Of a stretch of DNA of 64,000 bases, positions 1-10,917 are shown piece by piece. The DNA comes from Aspidiotus rigidus. Lineage: Eukaryota > Arthropoda > Insecta > Hemiptera > Diaspididae. Each line of letters starts with the position of its first letter. Position 1 is the stretch's first letter. Where the stretch lies: positions 5,991,501 through 6,055,500 of the forward strand of contig JAVHKY010000054.1 in NCBI GenBank assembly GCA_035079385.1. The letters run 5' to 3'. The notes under the pieces were generated by a model. The model saw nothing but the letters and a program-made list of their open reading frames with translations. It had not been told where the DNA came from and ran no database searches. A program made the translations under genes and the position numbers.

Positions 1-1152
1 ACGTCATGTCACTGGTAACGTCATAGAGCGTCTTTCTTCCCAAATTTCCGACTCCCGACTTCAAAACAAACAAAAAATTCGCAAGTCACTTCGTTCGCTG
101 CTAGTTGTTGAATTTTGATCCTTACCACCTCAAGAGTGAGTTCTCTTGTAAGTCAAGTTCCTCCACATATACCGTGTAACCTGAAATTGAAATATTTTTC
201 AAGTCTCCCTGTTCTACATACAGAGGATCGTATTATTTTTCTCAAGTCCTACAATCATGTGTAGAGTTCAAATTCAAAATTTTTCCAAGTATTTGAGGTA
301 GGTCAGAGTTCCCACTCTTTCGAGAACCACAATTAAGGACCCATCTTGTTGCCAGGAAAAAGGACAATGGCTTTTCCCTCATATTATGTACGAAGTCAAC
401 ATTCTTCAAGTCCTACTATCATACGTAGAGATGAGAGGTCGAAATTTTTCCAAGTCCTGTAGTCACATGAAAAAGGTTCAATGTCGAAATTTTTCTACTA
501 CAGTCATATGTAATCAAATATACAGACCGGAAATCAAAGTTCGCCATCATGTAGAGATCTAAGATAGACATCTCAAGTTCCCAAAATAAATCAGGACCAG
601 AATCAACTACATCTCTGAGGCCGAAATTTATTTAAGTCTCTAAAGTAGATCAAAGCCCTCGCCCTCTCGCAAACCACAATTTGAATTTGCAGGCATTGTT
701 GGATGAGTTTCCAGAAGATTTATGGCACATCGATAGATTTTTTAGTCTTCAGTTCAAGCCCCAACGGTAACCTGCTTATTTATTACAGCCTGGTCCACAA
801 TGCGTACCCAAGCTTGGGCTTTGCGCTAATTCAGTTTATCGATAACACCTGGTACGCATTGGGATCTCTCCAAATCAAGTCTTTTGACCCGAGAATTAAA
901 CTGATGCTCGAGGAGATCTATTTAATCTTACGTGTTCCTTCCATATCCTCTGTAAGTAGCTGCTATAGATGTTCAATTAGACTCTAATTACTAGAGCATA
1001 AGCTCACCTACATCGAGCTAAAAATTTTGAAGCTGGATCAAAATTCATATCACTACTTCCACTTGTGCTAGCAAGTCTACCGCAGTACACAAACGTAATT
1101 CAAAAAGTATGAAGTTGTGTCAGAGATAATCATAGAAGCTCTAGAGGGTGAC
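1..1152. repeat. Degenerate short direct repeats, no gene
   Basis: No coding region is recognisable here. Between about 190 and 520, and again near 630, a motif close to TTTTTCCAAGTCC recurs roughly every 40-60 bp, followed by variants of ACAATCATATGTAGAG. The same motif reappears at about 9370-9545 and near 14770, so it belongs to a dispersed family and is not unique spacer. The first ~25 bases (ACGTCA, CACTGGTAACGTCA) resemble another dispersed repeat seen near 14.8, 19.07 and 51.06 kb. The short open frame at 703-987 shows no family resemblance. Confidence 0.4.
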
Positions 1153-1156
1153 TATA

Positions 1157-2957
1157 CAGGGTGGACCAGAAAGATGTTACCAGTTGAATAGGAGTTTGTG
1201 GTAAATTTGTTGTAGCGCGAAAACGCTAAACGTTAGATGTATACTTCAAATCTACGAAATTTGTATCTCAATTTTACCTCCAATTTGCGCCCCTTTTCTG
1301 AGCCAACTTATTGACGAAAATGTACCGAAAATTTGACGCGGGGGTTCCCAAAGTTGTTAATTATCAAGGAGTTGATGTTTATGACATGAAGAATCGCGTT
1401 ATCCTTTACTTTCTTATGATCCTTTAGTAAAATGTAGTGCTAAGCCCCAAAAAACGGATAAAAATTTCGAAGTACCGAAATGGGTTAATGGGCCCAGAAA
1501 AAAGTCAAAATTACCCCAAAATGAAAAATCGACTAATCTTCGCTCTTTTTTTTTCATTTCTGAAATAAAATTTAACGCCGAATCCGAAACAAATATTGGA
1601 ATGGCTCTACAAAGCTTTAAAATAGGTGTACGGCCCCAAAGAAGGTCAAGATTTCCCCAAGAATAAGAAATTTGCCTAATCTTCGAAGTTTTTTTCAATT
1701 TTGGAGTAAAAATTATCCCTGAGTCCGAAAAAAAAAAAACCAAAAAGACCTTACAAAGCAACAAAAGCAATGTACGGATCCAAAGAGGGTCAAAATTTCC
1801 CCAAAATAAAAAATTCGCTCTACCTTGGAAGTTCAATTCCGGGGCAAAATTTTGAGTGAACGAGCTTGAGGAGAGTTAAAATTCCTGGAGGTGGAAAATT
1901 TTGTTATTGAAATTTCCCACGCTGAGTCTAGAGAACGGGTTGAAATGATCCCACAAAGCTCCGAAATGAGACAACAGTCCTGGGGAAAGTCAAAACTCCC
2001 CCAAGGGGTGATAAATTGTGTAATCACTAAATTGTTCCGTCATTTCTCGGTGACATCAAACGTCGTCTTAGAAAGAACAAAATGTTTCGCGTGGTTCCAA
2101 ACGATGAGAGATTTTATAATCATCAAGATATTAGAAAAATTAAATAGTATTTCTCGCAAATTGAAGCCTTTCTGAACTACTAGGTGGTGCTGAAATTCAG
2201 CCATGTTATTTTAAAAACGGCATCTGTAAACGAATACTTTAGTCCTCCACATTCGAAGGTTGCATATGGTGTACATACGGTATTGCATATTAAGTGAGGA
2301 ACAGCTGAAAAAATCTTGAGGATAACCTCAAAAAATATTTTTCTGAGATAAGAAGTAGAAACGATCACAAAATTTTCTTCAGTGGTGTTATTAAGGGTTC
2401 CATGCTCACTTGGCTAATCACTCATGAACTTTCTTTTTTGTTCTGTAAAATTTTGTTGTGAACCATTTTCAAGCTTTCCACCTCTCCCATCGACTCTGAC
2501 CAAGTTTCTAAGCAGGCCATTGATTTTTGTGGAAGGCAAATAAAAGCAATGATAGCATGAATATTATTTTCTAGAATTGAATGAATGAAAAAAAAAAAAA
2601 GACTTGAACAATTTACAGCACAAACTCCAATAAAAAAAAATCTTCCCAAGAATACCTGTACATTTTCAAAAGGATAACCTTGAAGAGAACGAACAAGGAA
2701 ACTCGTTCTCTGCCGTGAACTCGCGGTGATAGAAGTGGCAAGAGTGTCTCCGGTGAATTGGTGAATTTTTAGCACATTTTGATCCATAACTCGGCTCAGA
2801 AAGATCGTAGAAAGTTGGGTAGGGGCGCAAATTGTAGATAAAAATGAGATATAAATTTTGTACATTTAAACTATACATCTAACATTTTGCGTGTTTGCGC
2901 TACGACAGATTCAGCCCAAACTCCCATTCAACTGGTAACATTTTTCTGGTCCACCCT
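1157..2957. mobile_element. 1.8-kb TIR DNA transposon, non-coding
   Basis: The two ends are inverted copies. CAGGGTGGACCAGAAA and its continuation through GATGTTACCAGTTGAAT match the reverse complement of the right end at about 37 of 40 positions. Weaker similarity continues inward for roughly 190 bp. Both ends are bordered by TATA (1153-1156 and 2958-2961), compatible with TA or TATA target duplication. There is no transposase frame, so it is probably non-autonomous. A related left-arm fragment lies at 39180-39480. The superfamily is uncertain; mariner-like is possible from the TA context only. Confidence 0.65.
1420..1890. repeat. Degenerate ~150-bp tandem repeats inside the TIR element
   Basis: About three diverged units follow one another. 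Each runs through a stretch like CAAAGCTTTAAAATAGG, then GGTCAAAATTTCCCCAA, then AATAAAAAATTCGC, then an A-rich or T-rich block and GAGTCCGAAA. The short frames across it on both strands are by-products of the repeat. Confidence 0.5.
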
Positions 2958-3436
2958 TTATACTAGTAAATGTTATCTACCGTTTTTGATCAGAGTATCA
3001 CGATGCACTTCCTAATCCCACTCAATAAACGCCAGCAGAACTTCATTTAAACTGTCGTATAATACTTGTCGGTCAGAAGAGAAATGCTAAAGATCATGTT
3101 CTAATGAGAGATTATTCGTTGAAATAATTTTATCAAGAGGAATACTGTGGTAGATCAGATGAATCAAAGGCGGATCCACGAAGAAAAATGATGACTCGAG
3201 TATAGGCCTTGTTCCCTTGAAGGCAAATATTCGAGAAAAATAAAAAATATTGAAATTATGATTGTGTTCCCCCCCCCCCCGACAATTATTTCCCCCTCTC
3301 AAAAAGAACAAAAGACAGAAGAAAAAAGCAATTTTAGATTTTTCTTCATCAAAGTGATTATTTGTGGAGACAGCACCTACTTATGAAACGTTATTTGTAG
3401 AGACTGTAGTAGTTACCAGCCTGTGGAAGTATATTA

Positions 3437-3560
3437 TGTAAACTGTGAAACCCAATAATCGCAGGATCATCGACTCGAGAGCACACGAGATTATTATTAT
3501 GCTTAGCAATCTATATTATCTGCACTATACAGTAGTACATACGGTACAATTATGATTACA
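3437..3560 (+). repeat. Left 124-bp direct repeat (putative LTR)
   Basis: Begins TGTAAACTGTGAAACCC and ends AATTATGATTACA. Internally it has CGACTCGAGAGCACACGAG and GTACATACGGTAC, a near-palindrome. It is almost identical to 5761-5884. Confidence 0.6.
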
Positions 3561-5073
3561 TCAGAAGTGGGATGAGGCGCGCCCAACTCAACGCCATCTT
3601 GCGCGATCTCAGCAAACAGAGAAGTTTTCGCCGCCAAAAAAATTTTTTGTCCTTGCAATTCGGAACGCCATACCACTTCCGAAGAAACAAAGTTCGTTGA
3701 AACCAATCCAGGGCAGCCAATGTATGGTAGGTGAAGATAACGTACGCGTTTGATATTTGGTGAAACCTAAACCGCTCTACCGATGAGATAACTGGAACTC
3801 GATCTATTGAGCCATCGCTACAAAATGATCTTGTACCATACAATGCGCACTTGATGATCGCTCGGACATCGCTCAAGATCTTCTGACAACTAGTTGAAGG
3901 AATTCAAACGCCAGAAACAGAAACGACTGCAAATTCGAATTCAATGCTTCGTTTGTCGCTTCACCAATGAAACAGTCGAACTTTTGCCGAGCCATTGTAC
4001 CTGAACGCTTTACATCTGTTTCTACAAAATAATTCTTTATTGTCGACCACATACTATCGCGTATTGACCTTCTGGTGAAGATCTACTCGCCGTTGTCCGG
4101 AATAACCAGGCATCTTTCTTTTCAACTGTTTGTCGGAAATCGTCTAGATCCAACACGAAGCAGAATTACCCAACAACTTACTGGTGTACCTGAATTACCA
4201 ACAACAGCAATTTGAACGCCAACACAGAAACGGTCAGCTCACTCCACCAACGGATTATTCAATCTCAAAAAGACTGCAGAAGAAACAGAGATTTGTAGAA
4301 TTAACGCGCTAGTCAAAATTTACTTGTGGTCGCACAGTATAACAGGCAGCATTTTTGCTTTCAACTGCCCAGCAGAAATTTCCAAGTCCAATTTCGAAAT
4401 CGATTGGGAAATGTCCCTCGCTTCAGACGGAGTGGTTTAAAATTTGTCATCAACGGTTATAAATGCTGACACAATTATGCAAATCTGGCTGCAAAAATTT
4501 CTCCGTGATACACCTTGCGTAGGAGAATCTGACGGGTCCTGCTTCGTATGCTGCATTATTAAATCGAGCGTCTGAAATACATGAGCATCTAACAATAACG
4601 CTTGAAGAGAGGCTGAGAAAAGTTCACCACCTACACGTCAGATTCAACATAGACTAAACCTGGCAAGAATAATTAGCATGCGCCCATAAAATCGTTCACT
4701 AGAGGCACTGTTGGGATAAGACAGGCCACCAAGTGAAAGAAAGTCGCCTACGACTCCGTGAGATCAACGCTTGTTTCAACCTTATCGCACGCATATCCAC
4801 ACATCAACAGAGCAAATACCAATATGGAATGTGGCATCTGCGTCTACAAGCAAACCAACGCTGGAATCGGTAATTCTCGGCTCAACTCATGCAAATGATG
4901 AATTTGCAAGGGACATCGCTTTAATCTAAAACTATGAAATTCTGTACTGTTCGTGATACTTGTCGCCAACTTATCGCTCCCACGGTACCATAAAAAATGA
5001 GTAGATAGGGATGAAAATAAAAATTGGGTAGGCTGCAATCTAAGAAAAGATGTCAATGTACTGAATGTTTCTG

Positions 5074-5227
5074 GTTCACCTTATCTCAAAAGAGATATCT
5101 GTCATGTGAACCCCTGCCATGAATGTTTCTGAGTTCACCTTATCAAAAGAGATACGTCGTGTGAACTTCCAAACTGAAATTTTTTGAATTCACCTCCTGA
5201 TCAGAAAAAAAAATCAGTCATGTGAAC
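5074..5227. repeat. Three tandem hairpin units
   Basis: Three successive units (5074-5111, 5133-5166, 5188-5227) each start GTTCAC or ATTCAC and end GTGAAC, so each can fold on itself. The first also has ATCTC-AAAA-GAGAT in the middle. Units are spaced about 55-60 bp apart, with ATGAATGTTTCTG before the first two. Confidence 0.55.
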
Positions 5228-5760
5228 GCCTTGCAGTTGTTCTCCCTTGTTATGGTTTGCTTTCTGTTTCAGGACGCCTCAACATCATACGGAATTTTAT
5301 CAGCTCGACCGCGCGTTTTTACGATGTCCAGGAATTCCTAACAAACTCAATTCAACTAAAAGTACAATCGACTGGAAGTAATATGTGAAATTGAATCAAT
5401 CGTCTCAACAGCCGAGTATATGCTGAGATATGTATTGTTTCAAAAGAAAACCCTCTTCATTTTGCTGAAGGAGATGTGAACGCAGAAAGATTGAAAACGT
5501 TACCAGCACATATTTCAAAAGAATCAAACGCGACAAGATAAATTTGTAGTCAGAATGACCGAATGGCCTTTCTTAATGACGAGGACGTCATTGTGCGTCA
5601 AAATGGCACTGAACGTGCTCAAACAAATTATACCAGAAAAACTAGGTTTGAATCCTCATTCCTCAAATAATGCCACGAGAATGTTAACCTTCAAAGCTGT
5701 CAAGTTGAAGGATATTTTTTTGAGTTCAACGTCGGGACGCCGTTGATGTCAGTATGGCCG

Positions 5761-5884
5761 TGTAAACTGTGAAACCCAATAATCGCAGAATAATCGACTC
5801 GAGAGCACACGAGATTATTATTATGCTTAGCAATCTATATTATCTTTACTATACCGTAGTACATACGGTACAATTATGATTATG
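5761..5884 (+). repeat. Right 124-bp direct repeat (putative LTR)
   Basis: Near-identical direct copy of 3437-3560, differing mainly in GCAGGATCAT versus GCAGAATAAT, CTGCAC versus CTTTAC, and the final CA versus TG. The close match suggests a fairly recent origin of the pair. Confidence 0.6.
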
Positions 5885-6765
5885 TTGTATGATACGGAAC
5901 AGTAAACATCTCTTGAAGCCTCTCTCTAATCTTCTCATTTACACATATCATCACATACAAAACTAACAATGAGAAATAAGATAACTTGCTCTGTTTCAAT
6001 ACTGAACAATATTTTCCAGATTAGTCAGGTGAGTACCAAGTTTGTAGCCTTTGGCGCAAGCTTAAACCCACTACCAAAACGCAAGTATTGACAACTGGGG
6101 AAAAATACAAAATGATGACCCTACCAATCGCCTTCAGTTTCGCCAAAATCACGACAAAACCGTTTCAAGGACGATTTGAAGACAATCAAAACCATCATCA
6201 GGTCAACCTCTAACGGAAGAGGAACACACTGGGGAGAAATTTCCGACAACTCCTGGAAAGAGGATTCAATTCAGTGAAAATTAGGGGTAGGCCCAAGCGT
6301 CCTGTGAAGCAGTTGTGCTTATTCAATAAAAGTTTGGCCGATAGAAAACCTTTAGCGCTAAAAAACATGGTAGCAGAAGTGATCATGAGGAACAACCAGT
6401 TATGAAGAAAATCAGTTGTCTAATGAAGGAAGTGACGAAAAAGATGTAGGTGATAGTGGATCCACTCGCCTCATTTGTTTCTTTTCCATTAAAAATGTCA
6501 TCAGAGCAACTGCGACTTTTACTCCTTCTCGTTTGCAGAAAGTCCACAAGAAGTGTTGGAAGGATGATATTGACTGTCCTACACGAGATGATTTTAGTAA
6601 CAAATGAAGTAAAAACGTAGAGCGATAAATTGATATGTTACCATTCAAATGTAGCATATCAGCACCAATTGATCACATGTAATGCTTATCTTCAAATTGA
6701 TCCCTGTGGATACCTACTCTTTCATACAGTACACTTCCATTCAAAAGGCAATCCATAATTACAGT

Positions 6766-6768
<3 letters not shown>
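5885..6768. other. No recognisable gene
   Basis: Short frames at 6210-6395 (-) and 6416-6607 (+) have no family resemblance I can identify. A string close to a retroelement primer-binding site, GGTAGCAGAAGTG, occurs near 6370, but nothing retroelement-like surrounds it. Confidence 0.4.

Positions 6769-6827
<59 letters not shown>
6769..6827 (+). repeat. (TC)n microsatellite, about 29 units
   Basis: Uninterrupted TC dinucleotides. Frames reading Ser-Leu or Leu-Ser repeats across it are artefacts. Confidence 0.95.
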
Positions 6828-6830
<3 letters not shown>

Positions 6831-9800
6831 CTCAGCAACTTCTCCCCCTTTCAGGGCTCCTCCATCACGAGGACCCTTACCAATCTCCTGGAACTGTATC
6901 GGTCACTGTCCATCACACTATGTCCACTTTCAAGAAGAGGGATGCTTTCAAATTGTGCTCCTTTTTAGGCATTTTAGCTCTTCTCAGCAGTTGATACTTT
7001 CCGGGTCATTCCTAAAAATAACAAAAACTTCCGCGCAGAAGAGTGTTCTTATTTTTCTAAACACTTATTATTTTTGTTATTCATACTCATGAATCTAAAT
7101 CGGCTTTCGACGAACGTACCTAATACTTTCGACGCGCTCGAAAAACAATGAATTGTGATTCTACGACGAAGTACAAGTTCTCGGATGCTGCCTACTTTTC
7201 ATATTGATACCGTTCGCATAATCAGACAACTCAATTTCCCTAACGCAAACAGAACCGAAAAAAAAGTAAACTCGGCGATTAAAAAAAAAAAAAAAAAAAA
7301 AAAAGTGATTTTCTATCTTCGTTCTCGTCGACGTTGTCGTCACCGTCGTCACCGCCGCCGCGAGGGAAAAGGTGACTTATGTTTTGCTATAGTGACAAAT
7401 GAAAGAGCGACTTGTTGCCCAGTCTTTTCATTAACATTCCTAAATGCGTTTATATTATTCGAAAAGTCGAGGGCATTTTATGCGGCGTTTCCCTTCGTCT
7501 GGTACATTCCTTTGCCAGTGTTATTTTCTATAGCGATAGCGCGTTCTTGATTTCGTTATTTATCGTATACAGCTTTAAAGCCATTTGTCTCCGGCGTTTC
7601 GTTTAATTAATTCGCCCCGAAATCTCGGTGAGAATTTTATAATCACACGTGTTTGTAGTGGGCTGAGTGGCTGGCATTTGTTTAGACCTTTTTTCTCTTC
7701 CTTCATTTTTCTCTCTTTTTTTCTCTCTCTCTCTCGTTCCCATTCTTGCTTATTTTAGTTCGCGTGTATGATAATATTCTCGAAGGTTTTCCCCAACGTA
7801 ATTTTGTTGAGTAATGAAGACTTGAAAATTATTCTCGTACTTTTGTCTCTTTTTTTTTTTCTACCTCTAGAGCGTTTTCAAACGGTGTGAAAATTCAACA
7901 AACAGATTTACACGCTACACTATACACGAGTTAATAAGTTTTAGATTAAAAAGAAGAAAAAAACTGACTTTGTACGTGTTGAAAAAAACGCGAAATTTTA
8001 GTTCTCTATACATGCAAGCTTCCGTTTCACCAAACCTAATGATCTATCACAAATTATCTTCTTTTTTTTTCGTCTTTAAAAATATAAAACCACAGTTTAC
8101 CACTATTCAGCACAAACAAGAAGATAAGTAGGCCGTATATTTTATGCAGGCTTAATTCCATTTCCACGTTGATATGATTTAAAAAGTTTTACGCTCAATA
8201 TTGCGAAGAGTGAAATTGCAAAACCGACTATCCTTATCAAAGGCTTAAACTGATGGAAATCCGTTTAATCGTGAAGAATGTAGCGCGGCGCGACGAGCTT
8301 CGTGTGCGTAGAAGAGAGAACGCGTGCGCGGGATAACGAGGGAGGAAGATAAATTCGCTTTCAACTTATTGCTGATTATCAGACTGTATGTCGCTTGAAC
8401 TTGGGAAGTCTGTGGTAGAAGACTGCAAATGATAATTGGATACCGAACAGCGAGGAAATACCTCTTTGTATTATAATGTACTGCAGTCGAGCTTAGAAAC
8501 AATCGATTACCAGCAGAATCCCAAAGCGCACAAATTGCACCGCATTCTGCTGACTTTGTAATGTAAAGGAACAAGTAAATTGCTAATTCAAAAGACAACG
8601 GGGATTCGATTTTACTGAAAACAAATTATATTTCGCTATTTTCCTTTTTCCTTATCGAAGCCGTTTTTACTTCATAAAACTGTTTAAACGAGGCTAGTGG
8701 TTGCAGTTTTAGAATTTCTATAGAAAACAATTCGAGGCTTTCGAATTCTATTTCACAGTACCATCGCGCGCGCTGTCGAGTACACCATAATTTATTTTCG
8801 CCTCTCACGCGCTCTACGCTGCGTACCGCGACCAATGCGACTCGGCCGCCGTCACCGCGCCTCGAATTTATCAAACCGAACCATAAATTTTCTTCAAACT
8901 CGTAACAAGACTCTAACAAGCCTAGTTTTCAAATAATTTTTATTGATGCGCGCAATTTATTTTTACGTTGCGACAGCGAAATGCTGAGGTCGTAAGTTTT
9001 CTTTTCAACATTTTGGCCGATTGTGATGAGAACGTGATTTCTCAAAACAAAATAATTGTTTCGATATTCGATCAGGCGTAAAGAATAAATTGATAGAAAT
9101 TTTAAAAGAAAAGTTCTCTAAAAGTGGTCGGCAAAAATTGTAAAAATTTCGAACACATATGAGGGGACAAATGAGTACCTTTGAAATTACTGGTGAATTA
9201 AGACAAACTGTAAAGGAAATATGGTTACGCATGGGTTGGGGAGTCATGTGATTATAGTATTTACAATGGTGCGGGAATACATTAAAAAATGGGGGAAAAA
9301 TACGGTTTTGTAAACGAAGTTAAACGAGTGCAGAAAACTAGTTTTATAAGAATCCTGTTGAATGTGAAATTTTTTCCAAGTCCTCCACTCATTGGTCGGA
9401 GAGAGTTTTAATAGCTTGAACTTGAAAGTTTTCCAAGTCCCCCATCAATCACATAATAGCTCACAACTAACGATTTTCCCAAATTTCTCATTATACATGT
9501 TTAATCAAGTTCCAGTACACAATTCAAAACTTTTCCAAGCCCCACACTTACCACTATACAAAGGCGTAAAGCGGTCATAAACTAACAAAAGTCGAAAGAG
9601 AGAAAGAAGGAAGAAAGGCATCAAACGGATAGCAATTTGGCCGTCATCTTGACACCCGTATGGCATAGCTGTGGTGAGGACAATTGGACCTAGAAGGTTA
9701 TACACAAAATAATGAGTAAAAAGACGGACATCGATTTCTATCACGGTATAGATCTCACTATGGGTGCGGACCTTTTCGAATATTCTTGACAAAAATTAAG

Positions 9801-9886
9801 AAGAAAAGAGCAAGATGCGAACGCGACACAAATTATGAATAACCGACACATTTTCAAAATTTGCGCGAAAAAAGACCTAAGCTTTT
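6828..9886. other. Gene-free stretch with homopolymer tracts
   Basis: No coding region recognised on either strand. It holds an A23 run at 7282-7304, a CG-rich segment with repeated CGTCGTCACCG around 7325-7365, and several T-rich or CT-rich tracts between 7680 and 7860. TTTTTCCAAGTCC-like repeats recur at 9370-9545. It could be intron or intergenic DNA. Confidence 0.35.
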
Positions 9887-10456
9887 CAGTGTTTCTCAAC
9901 CTTTCTTACATCTCGACACATTTCTTTAAGCGCAGATATTCCTGCGGTACAACGTTTCCTAAACTTCAAAATTTTTCTTGGTTATAACATTCTCTCATGT
10001 CCCAATTCTGAGATTCGAGATTTATAACCATACAAGGCAGTCATATGAGGCCTCGTCCCCTTCTCCCCAAACTGCGGTTCCGAGAAAATAAGAGCTTTCA
10101 CCTGTTGTAGAGACTCAGAGAAATTACGAGTTCTGCCACCAATGCACGCAAAAAGATCTGTCTTTACTGGGACCCCGAATTATGAAATTTAATTTGTGCG
10201 GAGACATGAAACACAATCTTTTGTTTTCAGTAAATCCAATGCAGGTTCAGAGCCGGTTTAGGAAATTACAACTGGCACTTATATCATTTGAGTTCTAGGG
10301 AATAATATAGGTCAGATATTGCGTCTCATTCTTCTTCGAGCAGATAAAAAAACCGGCAAATTTACTTCAGTTCATATAAATTTTTGTTTTTGATCAAAAT
10401 CTCGCGGCACATCTACGTTAGGCAAGCGGCACAGTGACACCAGTTGAGAAACACTG
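9887..10456. mobile_element. hAT-type MITE, ~570 bp
   Basis: The left end CAGTGTTTCTCAAC is matched perfectly in reverse complement at the right end (GTTGAGAAACACTG). This is the CAG...CTCAAC terminus typical of hAT elements and resembles the ends of the complete hAT copy 185 bp downstream. It has no coding capacity. The flanking 8-mers do not match, so the target duplication has decayed or the boundary has shifted. Confidence 0.65.
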
Positions 10457-10640
10457 GTCTATAAATACACGAAAACAAAACGTTCGAGTATCGCCGAAGA
10501 ACCACAAAGATTCATTGAGACAACGAAGAGCGAAAATTTGAAATTGTAGAGAGATAGGAAATGAGCTCACATACAGGTTAGTTTTGGGCAGGCTCTCCTG
10601 TCGTGATCAGGAAGTTCTCGGACGCAATAGTAATATAGAC

Positions 10641-10655
10641 CAGCGCTTCTCAACC
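10641..10655 (+). repeat. hAT left terminal inverted repeat
   Basis: CAGCGCTTCTCAACC, an exact reverse complement of 13130-13144, immediately preceded by the ATATAGAC target duplication. Confidence 0.95.
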
Positions 10656-10757
10656 TTTCAGAGGTCGCGGACCCCTTTGGAATAATTTCAAATTTTCACG
10701 GACCCCCAATTTTTTGAAAAATTTTTAATTGTAACAGCTTCTTTACAAATCATGCGC

Positions 10758-10876
10758 TGCATGAAAAAATTCGATTATGCCAATAAAGAGGTTAAATTAA
10801 TGGAAATTCCAAATACATTATTACGTGTGCTGCATGAAAAAATTCGATTATGCCAATAAAGAGGTAAAATTAATAG
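10758..10876. repeat. Direct duplication in the hAT 3' flank
   Basis: GCTGCATGAAAAAATTCG and its continuation through AATAAAGAGG occur twice, 73 bp apart, between the left terminus and the transposase stop codon. Confidence 0.8.
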
Positions 10877-10917
10877 GTACAATGGTACATGAATCTGGAA
10901 AAAAAAGAAAAAAAAAA

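Larger units (their letters stand above)
3437..5884 (+). mobile_element. Putative non-autonomous LTR-type element bounded by 124-bp direct repeats
   Basis: Two direct copies of a 124-bp sequence (3437-3560 and 5761-5884) differ at only about ten positions and enclose 2.2 kb with no recognisable gag or pol. The left copy begins TG and ends CA, as LTRs do. It is followed by TCAGAAGTGGGA, which could act as a primer-binding site. CGTCGGGACG lies just upstream of the right copy. No clean 5-bp target duplication and no convincing polypurine tract are visible, so two independent insertions of a short repeat remain possible. The lack of coding capacity would make it a TRIM/LARD-like element. Confidence 0.5.

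Noticed and set aside
6360..6400. Primer-binding-site-like string GGTAGCAGAAGTG suggesting another LTR element
   Set aside because: No paired direct repeats or coding remnants around it.
7161..7352. Minus-strand frame with a poly-Phe stretch
   Set aside because: Generated by the A23 tract at 7282-7304.
9879..10464. 8-bp target duplication of the 570-bp hAT MITE
   Set aside because: AAGCTTTT and GTCTATAA are not similar; only the terminal repeats support the call.
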